Assembly: GCF_045617425.1 (NCBI RefSeq)
Contig: NZ_JAZLIO010000009.1
Span: forward strand, 248,001 to 312,000
DNA from: Carnobacterium_B sp045617425
GTDB taxonomy: Bacteria; Bacillota; Bacilli; Lactobacillales; Carnobacteriaceae
Direction of reading: 5' to 3'
Length of the DNA: 64,000 nucleotides
Of this stretch, positions 18,342-27,674 are shown piece after piece. Position 1 is the first letter of the stretch; the number at the start of each line of letters is the position of its first letter. Below the pieces are notes generated by a model. It worked only from the letters and a program-made list of their open reading frames with translations. It searched no databases and was not told where the DNA came from. Position numbers and translations under genes: made by a program.

Positions 18342-18640
18342 TTATGATAACAACGACTATTATATCAATGCATTAATCAATTGTAAAGGTTTGTCGAAAT
18401 CCCTTTTTTGCAAAAGATCCCGTTAATATCCCAACTAAACGTTTTTTTATTCCTCTTTCTTTCCACTTACCACTAATGAATAAATACTCACAATTTTTTG
18501 ATATTATTGTATTTTCACCTTATTCTATTACTTTTATACTCCTTTGATTAAAATGGCAAAATAGTAGCTTAATGAACCATAACAAATCATCAAATGAAAA
18601 GACAATTTTGTATTCATAAAGTATACTTTGTTTATTAAAA

Positions 18641-18710
18641 GTCAAAAACTTTTGACATTGTAAAAGAAATGATTTATAGTTTGAACTATAAAATGTAAAT
18701 AGTTTTTGAC
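18641..18710 (+). promoter_or_regulatory. Promoter overlapped by symmetric operator-like repeats
   Basis: TTGACA (18652-18657), 17 nt, TATAGT (18675-18680). GTCAAAAACTTTTGAC (18641-18656) is a palindrome covering the -35, and AGTTTTTGAC (18701-18710) repeats its half in inverse orientation. TTATAGTT-TG-AACTATAA (18674-18691) is a palindrome over the -10. This is probably autoregulation by the XRE gene below (inferred). Confidence 0.6.
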
Positions 18711-18733
18711 ATATCATTTAAGGAGGAATAATT

Positions 18734-19099
18734 ATGAATATTGGTCAACTTGGTTATTTTATCTCTTTTGTACTTTTAACTTTAGTCCTATGGATCTCAT
18801 CCATTTATGGTGCTTACGCCGTTTACTATGCCTACTTCAAGTCAAAAGATGAACGCCAAAAATTTATTGTTCTACGCAGCACAGCTCATGCTTTTAGTAT
18901 ACTGCTCATTTTTTATCTCAGCTATTACATCCTAGAACTTATTGTAACTGCTGCTAATGTAAATCAACTAACTAGTCTTTGGAACCTACTTCATTTTGGA
19001 ATGGCAGCTTCTAATCTTTCTATTGGAGTAGTCTCTGCAATGATGAGTGTCCTAGGAATCTGCTTATTTATCAACAAGAGAAAAACAGGCGGAGACTAA
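18734..19099 (+). CDS. Small integral membrane protein, unknown function
   Basis: 121 residues with three or four hydrophobic segments (about 8-32, 46-73, 82-112) and a short basic tail. Strong RBS AGGAGG. Its stop overlaps the ATG of the XRE gene (TAATG arrangement), so the two are translationally coupled. Pairs of a small membrane protein with a short XRE regulator are common in Firmicutes. No function can be assigned. Confidence 0.72.
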   Translation: MNIGQLGYFISFVLLTLVLWISSIYGAYAVYYAYFKSKDERQKFIVLRSTAHAFSILLIFYLSYYILELIVTAANVNQLTSLWNLLHFGMAASNLSIGVVSAMMSVLGICLFINKRKTGGD

Positions 19100-19290
19100 T
19101 GAAAAATAAAATTGAACAATTACGTAAAGATAAAGGGCTGACACAAGCTGACTTAGCAAAAGCCTGTAATGTAACCCGCCAAACTGTTAATGCTATCGAA
19201 AACAATAAATATGACCCTACTCTACAACTGGCCTTTTCATTGTCTAAAATACTGAACACTGAAGTTGATAATCTCTTTACTCCAGACTGA
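19099..19290 (+). CDS. Short XRE-family HTH regulator
   Basis: 63 residues, essentially a single HTH_3 domain: LRKDKGLTQADLAKACNVTR then VNAIENNKYDPTLQLAFSLSKIL, ending DNLFTPD. This is the compact YgzD/YozG-like form. It starts inside the stop of the membrane gene. Likely represses its own promoter at 18641-18710. Confidence 0.88.
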   Translation: MKNKIEQLRKDKGLTQADLAKACNVTRQTVNAIENNKYDPTLQLAFSLSKILNTEVDNLFTPD

Positions 19291-19556
19291 ATAGAATAGT
19301 TTCTCATAAATTCCCAGTATAAATCATAATACACCTATAATTATTCTGTCTATCAGACACTTTTATCTCCCGGTAGCTTTCTATTGCTTTATGCTTTATG
19401 GTATGATTAAAGATACCTACTATCCTTGTTGAGAAAGTTGCAAAGGATTGAAGAAGTTAAGTTTAGCTGTAGGCTCCGCTATTAAATTCTCTGATAGTTA
19501 GATGAGTAGAACTAGGTATAAAGGGTTAAAAAACGAGTATTAGAAAGGTGATATAA

Positions 19557-19868
19557 TTGAATTTTAAAGAGTTCGAAGAGTATTTAGACGCTAATTTGGG
19601 AAGTAAAAGTATCTTTTTCGAAAAAGCTATGGACGATCAACTTAGACGTAACGGCAGAAGACCCCCCGCAAAAAGATGGAATGAAGCAAAATTAGAACGA
19701 GCAGTTAATAGAATGTGGACAGATATCGTTAGAAGTATCTATGATAAATTCAAAACAACAATTAATACAAAGTCATCTGATCCTTATCAAGCTTGGATTG
19801 AATTTTTTGAAAAAAATGAAGCTTTAGAAAATTTAGATGAAATGATGAATGATTTAGAATTTGAATAA
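19557..19868 (+). CDS. Conserved-looking hypothetical protein, charged and helical
   Basis: 103 residues from TTG 19557, with GAAAGGTG just upstream. No TM segment. It is rich in charged residues, with RRNGRRPPAKRWNEAKLERAV early and an acidic end (EALENLDEMMNDLEFE). Family not recognised. It is monocistronic, sharing a bidirectional terminator with groEL. The 266 nt before it show no other gene. Confidence 0.65.
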   Translation: MNFKEFEEYLDANLGSKSIFFEKAMDDQLRRNGRRPPAKRWNEAKLERAVNRMWTDIVRSIYDKFKTTINTKSSDPYQAWIEFFEKNEALENLDEMMNDLEFE

Positions 19869-19891
19869 TTTGACGGAATCATTATCTGCAT

Positions 19892-19929
19892 AAAAAAAGA
19901 GTTCTGACATTTGTCAGAACTCTTTTTTT
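19892..19929. terminator. Bidirectional terminator before groEL end
   Basis: Inverted repeat AAAGAGTTCTGAC/GTCAGAACTCTTT with A-run and T-run flanks. Confidence 0.92.
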
Positions 19930-19964
19930 ACTCTACTTTTTATTTAAGTCTCAAGGTAATGAGC

Positions 19965-21590
19965 TTACATCATGCCGCCCATTCCAGGATCCATTCCCAT
20001 TCCGCCCATTGGAGCATCAGGTTTTGGTTGGTTTGCAACAACCGCTTCAGTTGTTAACAATAGTGCTGCAACACTAGCTGCATTTTGCAAAGCCGAACGA
20101 GTTACTTTAGTTGGGTCAATGATCCCAGCATCAATCATGTTTACCCATTCATCAGTAGCTGCATTATATCCTACGCCTAAGTCCACACTTTTTAGTTTTT
20201 CAACAATGACAGATCCTTCAAGACCAGCATTTGTTACGATTTGGCGAACAGGTTCTTCAAGAGCACGAATCACAATTTTCACACCTGTTGCTTCATCGCC
20301 TGTTGCTTCAATTTCTGATACTTTACGTTGAACATTGATCAACGCTGTTCCACCACCAGAAACGATTCCTTCTTCAACAGCTGCACGAGCTGCATTTAAA
20401 GCATCTTCAATACGTAATTTACGTTCTTTTAATTCTGTTTCAGTAGCAGCTCCAACTTTAATAACTGCAACTCCGCCAGAAAGTTTAGCTAGACGTTCTT
20501 GTAATTTTTCTTTATCAAATTCAGAAGTTGTTTCTGCTGCTTGAGCTTTAAGCAAGGCTACACGGTGTTGGATAGATTCTGCTGAACCAGCTCCTTCAAC
20601 GATCGTGGTAGCATCTTTCGTCACAACTACTTTACTTGCATGACCTAATTGACTGATTTCAGTATCTTTCAATTCAAGACCTAAATCTTCAGTAATAACC
20701 GTTCCGCCAGTTAAGATAGCAATATCTTCAAGCATAGCTTTACGACGATCACCGAATCCAGGAGCTTTAACTGCTACAACATTAAATGTTCCACGCAATT
20801 TATTCAATACTAATGTTGGAAGAGCTTCTCCATCAACATCATCCGCAATGATTAACAATGGACGTCCTTGTTGTAAAATTTGTTCCAATAAAGGTAGAAC
20901 TTCTTGAATATTTGAGATTTTTTTATCAGTAATTAAAATATAAGGGTTTTCTAAGTTTGCTTCCATTTTATCGTTATCTGTTACCATGTATTGAGAAAGG
21001 TAACCACGATCAAATTGCATTCCTTCAACTACACCTAATTCTGTTTCGATTCCTTTAGATTCTTCAATTGTAATAACACCATCTGTTCCAACGCGTTCCA
21101 TTGCTTCTGCAACCAATTCTCCTGTTTCATTACTTCCTGAAGAAATAGCAGCAATTTGAGCAATTGATTCTTTTGAATCTACTTTTTTAGAAATAGCCAA
21201 CAATTCTTCTACAGCAACTTTTGTTGCCATTTCAATTCCGCGGCGAATACCAACAGGGTTAGCTCCAGCTGTTACGTTTTTCAATCCTTCTCGAACGATA
21301 GCTTGAGTTAAAACGGTTGCTGTTGTAGTACCATCTCCAGCAATATCATTTGTTTTAGAAGCAACTTCTGAAACAAGTTGGGCTCCCATATTTTCAAAAT
21401 GATCTTCTAATTCAATTTCTTTTGCAATTGTAACACCATCGTTTGTAATAAGTGGTGAGCCGTAAGATTTTTCTAAAACAACATTTCTTCCTTTGGGTCC
21501 TAATGTTACTTTAACAATATCTGCTAAAATATCTACTCCACGTAGCATTGATGCACGTGCATCTTCAGAAAATTTAATATCTTTTGCCAT
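19965..21590 (-). CDS. groEL: Chaperonin GroEL (Hsp60)
   Basis: 541 residues from MAKDIKFSED. The upstream ATG at 21611 is rejected because GAGGTGAAGGA lies just before 21590. The full-length chaperonin subunit has the ATP-site motif DGTTTATVL, the equatorial-domain GGTALI and the GGMGMDPGMGGMM tail. It folds proteins with GroES. It is second in the groES-groEL operon, controlled by HrcA at the CIRCE site. Confidence 0.98.
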   Translation of the reverse strand: MAKDIKFSEDARASMLRGVDILADIVKVTLGPKGRNVVLEKSYGSPLITNDGVTIAKEIELEDHFENMGAQLVSEVASKTNDIAGDGTTTATVLTQAIVREGLKNVTAGANPVGIRRGIEMATKVAVEELLAISKKVDSKESIAQIAAISSGSNETGELVAEAMERVGTDGVITIEESKGIETELGVVEGMQFDRGYLSQYMVTDNDKMEANLENPYILITDKKISNIQEVLPLLEQILQQGRPLLIIADDVDGEALPTLVLNKLRGTFNVVAVKAPGFGDRRKAMLEDIAILTGGTVITEDLGLELKDTEISQLGHASKVVVTKDATTIVEGAGSAESIQHRVALLKAQAAETTSEFDKEKLQERLAKLSGGVAVIKVGAATETELKERKLRIEDALNAARAAVEEGIVSGGGTALINVQRKVSEIEATGDEATGVKIVIRALEEPVRQIVTNAGLEGSVIVEKLKSVDLGVGYNAATDEWVNMIDAGIIDPTKVTRSALQNAASVAALLLTTEAVVANQPKPDAPMGGMGMDPGMGGMM

Positions 21591-21642
21591 TTTTTCCTTC
21601 ACCTCATCCATTTAGTTTGTTCATTTGCCTTTATTTATCTGA

Positions 21643-21927
21643 TTAATCTATGACTGCAACGATATCGTGCTCTTTTACCACTAAATATTCTTTTCCATCG
21701 TACTTCACTTCTGTTCCAGCGTATTTTTCAAACAATACGGTATCGCCTACTTTAACGGACAAAGCTACTGTCGATCCGTTTTCTAAAACACGACCTTCCC
21801 CAACAGCTATTACAGAACCTGTTTGAGGTTTTTCTTGAGCTGAACCCGGTAAAACAATCCCGCTGATTGTTTTTTCTTCTTCTTTAGCAACTTCAATGAT
21901 GACACGATCTCCTAATGGTTTTAACAC
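21643..21927 (-). CDS. groES: Co-chaperonin GroES
   Basis: 94 residues. The mobile loop region EEKTISGIVLPGSAQEKPQ caps the GroEL ring, and the C-terminal YLVVKEHDIVAVID is typical. It lies 52 nt before groEL. Normal length. Confidence 0.98.
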   Translation of the reverse strand: MLKPLGDRVIIEVAKEEEKTISGIVLPGSAQEKPQTGSVIAVGEGRVLENGSTVALSVKVGDTVLFEKYAGTEVKYDGKEYLVVKEHDIVAVID

Positions 21928-21960
21928 GTAAATCCCTCCATCTAAATTATTTCTTCATCT

Positions 21961-21987
21961 TTAGCACTCAAACATACCAAGTGCTAA
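21961..21987. promoter_or_regulatory. CIRCE element (HrcA operator) upstream of groES
   Basis: TTAGCACTC-N9-AAGTGCTAA, one mismatch from the consensus (A for G in the second arm), 33 nt upstream of groES. A minus-strand promoter-like TTGCAA, 16 nt, TATTAT lies just upstream. Confidence 0.95.
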
Positions 21988-22229
21988 ACTACTTCTTTAT
22001 AATAACAAATATAAAAAAGATTGCAAGAATTTTAAACTTGATTTCGATCCCTTTTTAACTAGCGCTCGGTTTATTGAACAGGGTTCGATGACATCTATTG
22101 TTATACCCCTTTTTACACCTTTTATGTTATACTGAAAAACGAAGTTATTTTCAGTTTATTTGGTCGCTATCTACTAAACTGTATATAAACGAGTGTACGC
22201 TATCTTGAAAAAAAGAAGGTTTTAATCAT

Positions 22230-22880
22230 ATGAAGAAACTTACGAGTCACACATCGATTTTAATTATTTTATTTTATTTAATTGCTCAATTTTTACCGAT
22301 CATCATCATTTCTCTAGCTCCCAAAAATCTCCATACTGAAGCTTCCGTTTACGGGACGATTTTTAGTTTTACTTTAGGCGCAATAGGTATGATCTTACTT
22401 AATCGAAAATCTACCATACGAAATTCTTTGACATTAAGCCCATCATTACCTAGAAAAAGTATTATTTACTGGGGTATTGCCGGAATCCCACTAGTGCTTT
22501 TCGCTCAATACATGGCAAACTTAATTGAAACTTTACTATTAGGAATTCCAATAGATTCTGTTAATACTCAAAATATACTTGTGTTCGTTGACAATTATCC
22601 AATTTACATAATTGTTGTCTCTATTATGGGACCAATTATGGAAGAATTTGTCTTCAGAAAAGTTATTTTTGGTTTTTTATATGACCTCACTGGTGGAATA
22701 GGTGCTGCAGTGATCAGTTCTCTTATATTTGCTTTTATGCATTTTGATGGACATATTTTATTGTACTCTGCTATGGCTTTTGTCTTTTGTTTTCTATATA
22801 GTAAAACTAAAAATATTGCCACTCCCATTATTACCCATATTATTATGAACACAGTAGTTATATTAGTAAATTTCTTATAA
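22230..22880 (+). CDS. CPBP family intramembrane protease, YdiL-like
   Basis: 216 residues, six or so TM segments. The three CPBP/Abi motifs are present: EEFVFRKVIFG (double Glu and Arg), FAFMHFDG (His) and THIIMNTVV (His/Asn). It lies between groESL and rex, as does ydiL in Bacillus subtilis. Cleavage substrates are unknown. The next gene, a YdiK-like protein, follows by 31 nt. Confidence 0.88.
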   Translation: MKKLTSHTSILIILFYLIAQFLPIIIISLAPKNLHTEASVYGTIFSFTLGAIGMILLNRKSTIRNSLTLSPSLPRKSIIYWGIAGIPLVLFAQYMANLIETLLLGIPIDSVNTQNILVFVDNYPIYIIVVSIMGPIMEEFVFRKVIFGFLYDLTGGIGAAVISSLIFAFMHFDGHILLYSAMAFVFCFLYSKTKNIATPIITHIIMNTVVILVNFL

Positions 22881-22911
22881 GTATGTGCTAAGTGTAGAAA
22901 GGAATTTTCAT

Positions 22912-23118
22912 TTGATAAATAAACGTAATTTTATAATGCAAATCATTTTTACTTACTTGATGTCAGGAGTATTCATCTGGTTTGCGATTAGTTCTGTACA
23001 GGATACCGGTTGGTCATTTTTTTCTGTCCTCTATGTCGTTTTTTCTACCAGTTATTTCGTTAGAGCTTCAAAAATACTTGAAGTTTACTTTAAAATAAAA
23101 AAAGGACCCAAACCATAA
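22912..23118 (+). CDS. YdiK-like small membrane protein (DUF4305 type)
   Basis: 68 residues from TTG 22912, chosen because AAAGGA lies 8 nt upstream; an open frame extends to 22885. Two hydrophobic segments (about 8-26 and 33-50) with a basic end. The position beside the YdiL-like gene and rex matches B. subtilis ydiK. Function unknown. Confidence 0.7.
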   Translation: MINKRNFIMQIIFTYLMSGVFIWFAISSVQDTGWSFFSVLYVVFSTSYFVRASKILEVYFKIKKGPKP

Positions 23119-23137
23119 AACGGTTTGGGCTTTTTTT
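23107..23137. terminator. Bidirectional terminator before rex
   Basis: CCCAAACC/GGTTTGGG hairpin, 7-nt loop, followed by T7 on the plus strand and preceded by A-rich DNA. Confidence 0.88.
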
Positions 23138-23777
23138 ACGCATTTTCAGGTTTGTAATGATCTAGGAAATAAATCAATGTTTGTAGTTCATTGGTTAGAT
23201 CAACATTTTGAACTCTCACATTGTCTGGTACAGATAATCTAATAGGAGTAAAATTCAAAATTCCTCTTACATTTGCTTCAACTAAGCGTTCAACTGTTGC
23301 TTGTGCTACATCTGATGGAATAGTAATAATGACAATTTCGATTTGCTGAATTTTCAATTGTTCAACCATATCATCCATATGATAAATAGGAACACCACTT
23401 AAAATAGTGCCAACAATTTCTTCGTTTATATCAAAAGCTGCACTTATTCGCATGTTGTTGCTTTGATGGAAGTTATAGTTTAATAAAGCATGTCCTAAGT
23501 TCCCTACTCCGATTAAGGCAACGTTGGTTAATCGGTCTTGTTTAAGTGTTTTGCTAAAGAAATTCATTAAATCTTCAACATCGTATCCGTATCCTCTTTT
23601 TCCTAAAGCACCAAAATAAGAGAAGTCTCTCCGAATTGTTGCACTATCCACCTTAATAGCATCACTCAATTCAGTTGAAGAAACACGTACTTTTCCGGAA
23701 TCATGTAAGAATCGCAAATAGCGATAATATATTGGCAATCGCCTAGCCGTTGCATTGGGTATTTTCTTCTCTACCAT
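23136..23777 (-). CDS. rex: Redox-sensing transcriptional repressor Rex
   Basis: 213 residues from ATG 23777, placed by GGAGG in front; an in-frame ATG at 23792 overlaps that site. The N-terminal winged helix (about 1-75) contains SSTELSDAIKVDSATIRRDF. A Rossmann domain with VGNLGHALL binds NADH/NAD, followed by a swapped C-terminal helix. It represses fermentation and respiration genes when NADH is low. It is divergent from ydiF. Confidence 0.96.
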   Translation of the reverse strand: MVEKKIPNATARRLPIYYRYLRFLHDSGKVRVSSTELSDAIKVDSATIRRDFSYFGALGKRGYGYDVEDLMNFFSKTLKQDRLTNVALIGVGNLGHALLNYNFHQSNNMRISAAFDINEEIVGTILSGVPIYHMDDMVEQLKIQQIEIVIITIPSDVAQATVERLVEANVRGILNFTPIRLSVPDNVRVQNVDLTNELQTLIYFLDHYKPENA

Positions 23778-23975
23778 TCTTTTTTCCTCCATCAGTCATT
23801 AGTCTACTTTCATGATTGATTCGTTGTTTCATTTCACAAGCAAATCGTTATATTTTTTTCTTCACAATCTTTTTTTAGTGAACGTTCTTATTATATCATT
23901 TTTTGGTTTTAATACTACCACTAATTTCAAAAAATAATGACAACCTTTTTCTCACTACTTATTATCTTATTAAAA

Positions 23976-23995
23976 TTCACAAGAAAGATTGTGAA
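23976..23995. promoter_or_regulatory. Inverted repeat between rex and the ABC-F gene
   Basis: TTCACAA, 6 nt, TTGTGAA. Two further TTCACAA copies lie at 23833-23839 and 23861-23867. TTGTGAA is the Rex half-site, but the arms here face the opposite way to a standard Rex operator. Confidence 0.35.
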
Positions 23996-24093
23996 GCCGC
24001 TTCTAAAAAGTTAGCTTTTCTTGGATTGTAATTTCCCTCGTCCTCAATATGTGCTAAACTATTATTGAGAATGATGAAATGAGGACCAAAACT

Positions 24094-26040
24094 ATGATTC
24101 TATTACAAGCGCAACATGTTGCTCGTTATTTTGGAGCAGATGTGTTATTTGAAAATATTTATTTAGAGATTCAAGAAAACTCACGCATTGCATTAGTCGG
24201 TAGAAATGGTACCGGAAAATCAACACTTTTAAAAATGATTGCGGATATCGAGCAGCCTGATGCTGGAAAGATTGTCAAAGGAAAACAAGTGACTATTGGT
24301 TATTTAGCTCAAAACACTGGCTTATCTTCTGAAAAAAGTATTTGGGATGAAATGCTAACAGTCTTTGAACCGGTCATTCAATTAGAAAAAGACATGCGCA
24401 ATATTGAACAACAACTCGGAGATCCTGTATTACTTTCTAATGAAGAACTCTATAAGTCAACTTTAAACCGCTATGATCACCTTCAAAATCGCTTTCGTGA
24501 AGAAAACGGCTTTAGTTATCAAGCTGAGATTCGTTCTGTCTTGCATGGGTTTCGTTTTTACGAAGACGATTATTCTAAACACATCAGCCAGCTTTCTGGT
24601 GGACAAAAAACTCGATTAGCTTTAGCCAAGTTATTATTAGAAAAGAAAGACTTATTGATTCTTGATGAGCCTACAAACCATTTAGATATCGAAACGTTGA
24701 GTTGGTTAGAAAATTATTTACAGTCTTATACTGGAGCACTACTGATTGTCTCTCATGACCGTTACTTTCTAGATAAAGTAGTCAATGAAGTTTATGAGAT
24801 CAGTCGTCAAAAAATCTCTCATTATAAAGGAAATTATTCGAGATACCTGGACTTAAAGGCTGCTCAACTTGAACAAGAATGGAAAGAATTTGAAAAACAA
24901 CAAGGTGAAATAGCAAAACTAGAGGATTTTGTCAGTCGCAATTTAGTCCGTGCTTCAACAACTAAGCGCGCACAAAGCCGACGTAAGCAATTAGAAAAAA
25001 TGGACCGGATCGATAAACCTCAAGGAGATGAAAAGTCTGCTCGCTTCTCTTTCAAATCAGAAAAAGAAAGTGGAAATGTTGTCTTAACTTTGGCTAATGG
25101 TGCCATTGGCTATGATGATACTATTTTATCTAGTCCTATTGAATTAGATGTTCGAAAATACGATTCGATTGCATTAGTGGGGCCAAACGGAATTGGAAAA
25201 TCAACTTTATTAAAATCCTTAATTGGACAACTTCCTTTGATTCAAGGCGAAAAGCACATAGGAACAAATGTATTACTAGGTTATTATGACCAAGAACAAT
25301 CTGATTTAAATTCAACGAAATCTGTATTGGCTGAGCTCTGGGATGAACATCCGACTACTCCTGAAAAAGACATTCGCTCCATTTTAGGTAGTTTCCTATT
25401 TTCTGGTGCTGATGTGGAAAAATCGGTCTCTTCACTAAGCGGAGGAGAAAAAGCACGATTGGCTCTAGCTAAGCTGGCGATGAATAAAAACAATTTTCTA
25501 ATGTTAGATGAACCAACAAACCATTTGGATATCGATAGTAAAGAGGTTTTAGAAAATGCTTTAATTGATTTTGATGGAACCTTACTATTCGTTTCTCATG
25601 ACCGCTATTTTATCAACCGAATTGCAACAACGATCATTGAACTCTCTGAGAATGGCAGTACCCTTTACTTAGGTGATTACGACTATTACCTTGCAAAAAA
25701 AGCTGAACAAGAAGAATTACGTTTATTGGCCGAAGCGAAGGACACTGAAACGTCCAAAGTTGAAATCACTCCAACTGTCAAAGGAAATCGTGAAATCAAC
25801 AAAGCTGAACAAAAAATACTTCGTCAACTGACACGTCGCATTGAAACAATCGAAGTAGAAATGGATGAACTTGAAACGATTATTAAAAACTGTGAAACAC
25901 AATTAATTGATCCAGAAGTATTTGGTGACCATTTACGTGTACAGGAACTGAACACAGAAATTAACGTTGCTCAAGAAAATCTAGACAGGTTAGTGAGTGA
26001 ATGGGAAGAAAAAAGTTTGCAATTAGAAGAATTACAATAA
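24094..26040 (+). CDS. ydiF: ABC-F family ATPase, YdiF-like
   Basis: 648 residues from ATG 24094, with GAGGA 8 nt upstream. Two soluble ABC domains: Walker A GRNGTGKST and GPNGIGKST, signatures LSGGQKTRLALA and LSGGEKARLALA, and DEPTNHLD in both. A charged linker lies between the domains and a coiled-coil tail occupies the last 60 residues. ABC-F proteins bind the ribosomal E site and relieve stalled translation. Its place next to rex and tsaD is as in Bacillus. Confidence 0.92.
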   Translation: MILLQAQHVARYFGADVLFENIYLEIQENSRIALVGRNGTGKSTLLKMIADIEQPDAGKIVKGKQVTIGYLAQNTGLSSEKSIWDEMLTVFEPVIQLEKDMRNIEQQLGDPVLLSNEELYKSTLNRYDHLQNRFREENGFSYQAEIRSVLHGFRFYEDDYSKHISQLSGGQKTRLALAKLLLEKKDLLILDEPTNHLDIETLSWLENYLQSYTGALLIVSHDRYFLDKVVNEVYEISRQKISHYKGNYSRYLDLKAAQLEQEWKEFEKQQGEIAKLEDFVSRNLVRASTTKRAQSRRKQLEKMDRIDKPQGDEKSARFSFKSEKESGNVVLTLANGAIGYDDTILSSPIELDVRKYDSIALVGPNGIGKSTLLKSLIGQLPLIQGEKHIGTNVLLGYYDQEQSDLNSTKSVLAELWDEHPTTPEKDIRSILGSFLFSGADVEKSVSSLSGGEKARLALAKLAMNKNNFLMLDEPTNHLDIDSKEVLENALIDFDGTLLFVSHDRYFINRIATTIIELSENGSTLYLGDYDYYLAKKAEQEELRLLAEAKDTETSKVEITPTVKGNREINKAEQKILRQLTRRIETIEVEMDELETIIKNCETQLIDPEVFGDHLRVQELNTEINVAQENLDRLVSEWEEKSLQLEELQ

Positions 26041-26090
26041 AATCAAAATAAAAAGGAAGAGACTTTTGTCTCTTCCTTTTTATTTTGATT
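26041..26090. terminator. Bidirectional terminator, ydiF/tsaD
   Basis: Perfect inverted repeat with 23-nt arms and a four-T loop spanning 26041-26090, between convergent genes. Confidence 0.93.
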
Positions 26091-26123
26091 TAGAAAGCAG
26101 AACTAAATCTTTTGTTCTCATTA

Positions 26124-27143
26124 TTAGTTAAATGTTAATCCTGGTTTAGCATTCAACGCATAATCCGTAAATTGATCTTTTTGATACTGAACAGAAGCAG
26201 CAGCTCCAATCATAGCTGCATTATCTCCGCACAGCGACAATGGTGGGATGACCAAGTCTACATTTGGCAATTCTTCAGCTATAACTTTCGTAAGCGTATC
26301 ACGCAGCCCTTTATTTGCCGCTACTCCTCCTGCCAAAACTAATTGCTTTATATTAAATTCTTTAGCAGCTCTTAGCGTTTTTGAAACTAAAACTTCAATC
26401 ACACTTGCCTGAAAACTAGCAGCTAAATTTATGTCATTTAGCGGTTCTCCTTTTTGATTGGCATTATGGACAGTATTGATAAAAGAACTTTTTAATCCAC
26501 TAAAACTAAAATCATAGTTATCTTCTTTCAACATAGCTCTTGGGAAATGATAAGTATCTTCTCCAAGATGAGCCATCTCGTCTATTTTTTTCCCGCCAGG
26601 ATAAGGCAATCCTAATACGCGACCGATTTTATCATAGGCTTCTCCTGCTGCATCATCTCTTGTTTCGCCAATAATTGTGTAATCTCCATCTTCTTTCATA
26701 TAAACCAACTCAGTATGTCCCCCACTAACAACTAATGCTAAGAGTGGAAAAACAAGCGGTTTAATCAAACGATTGGCATAAATGTGGCCAGCCATATGAT
26801 TAACAGCAATCAACGGTAATTGATGTGCAAAAGCAACGGACTTTGCAGCGTTAACTCCAATCAACAGTGCACCAACTAATCCTGGTCCTTGTGTAACAGC
26901 TACTGCTGAAAGGTCTTCATAATTAACGTCCGCTTCAATCATCGCTTCCTCAATACATTGGGTAATCTGTTCAACATGATGTCGACTGGCTATTTCAGGT
27001 ACTACTCCACCAAAACGCATATGACTTTTTATTTGTGAAGCAACAATATTTGAATGAACAATCATCCCGTCTTCAACCACAGCCACACTGGTTTCATCGC
27101 AACTCGATTCAATTGCTAAAATTAGATTTCTCTTTATAGTCAT
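26124..27143 (-). CDS. tsaD: tRNA N6-adenosine threonylcarbamoyltransferase TsaD
   Basis: 339 residues, ASKHA fold. Iron-site histidines in NHMAGHIYANR (HxxxH), the metal-binding late DNAAMIG and the start AIESSCDETSVAVVE are all present. With TsaB, TsaE and TsaC it makes t6A37 on ANN-decoding tRNAs. It is the last gene of tsaB-rimI-GNAT-tsaD. Confidence 0.97.
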   Translation of the reverse strand: MTIKRNLILAIESSCDETSVAVVEDGMIVHSNIVASQIKSHMRFGGVVPEIASRHHVEQITQCIEEAMIEADVNYEDLSAVAVTQGPGLVGALLIGVNAAKSVAFAHQLPLIAVNHMAGHIYANRLIKPLVFPLLALVVSGGHTELVYMKEDGDYTIIGETRDDAAGEAYDKIGRVLGLPYPGGKKIDEMAHLGEDTYHFPRAMLKEDNYDFSFSGLKSSFINTVHNANQKGEPLNDINLAASFQASVIEVLVSKTLRAAKEFNIKQLVLAGGVAANKGLRDTLTKVIAEELPNVDLVIPPLSLCGDNAAMIGAAASVQYQKDQFTDYALNAKPGLTFN

Positions 27144-27192
27144 GCTTTCACTCTTTCTGTACTAGAATCTATTCAACCTATATCTGTATTTT

Positions 27193-27663
27193 TTAAATCT
27201 TCAGCTGCATGATCAAGGCATGATCAACTGGGTCATGGTAATAATTCTTACGTAGCGCAATCATTTCAAAACCAACTTTTTCATATACAGCAATCGCAGC
27301 TTTATTTTGCTCTCGAACTTCTAAAAAGACTGTTTTGATATCTTCAGATTTTACCTGTTTGATAAATGCTCTTAGAAAGGATTGGCCGATTCCTTGATTT
27401 TTAAAAGGCTTTAGAATTCCAAATGTGGTGATTTCTACCTCATCAAAAAGTTGAGTATACCCTATAAAACCAACTTTTTCTGCATTTTGCAAAGCTATTC
27501 CGTATTTGTTCTGGGATCCTGCTAATTCACTTTTATATGATTCAATAGGCCAAGGGCTCCCATTAGGATAACTGCTTTCAGCCAATTGAAATAATTCATA
27601 AGCTGTTAAATTCCCGTTTTGATTAAATAAAAAAATTGTCTCTTCCTTTAAATAATTATTCAT
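27193..27663 (-). CDS. GNAT acetyltransferase, second RimI-like protein
   Basis: 156 residues. Acetyl-CoA loop KNQGIGQSFLRAFI and the RimI-type ending EKVGFEMIALRKNYYHDPVDHALIMQLK. It sits between rimI and tsaD, 11 nt after rimI. Many lactobacillales-type clusters carry two acetyltransferases here; which one acetylates ribosomal protein S18 is not clear. The other copy, at 27675, has a longer basic N-terminus. Confidence 0.85.
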   Translation of the reverse strand: MNNYLKEETIFLFNQNGNLTAYELFQLAESSYPNGSPWPIESYKSELAGSQNKYGIALQNAEKVGFIGYTQLFDEVEITTFGILKPFKNQGIGQSFLRAFIKQVKSEDIKTVFLEVREQNKAAIAVYEKVGFEMIALRKNYYHDPVDHALIMQLKI

Positions 27664-27674
27664 TGTTTAATTCC

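Noticed and set aside
18520..18717. 65-residue minus-strand open frame upstream of the XRE pair
   Set aside because: It overlaps the promoter and operators of the plus-strand pair and has a Phe/Ser/Lys-rich composition typical of AT-rich noncoding DNA.
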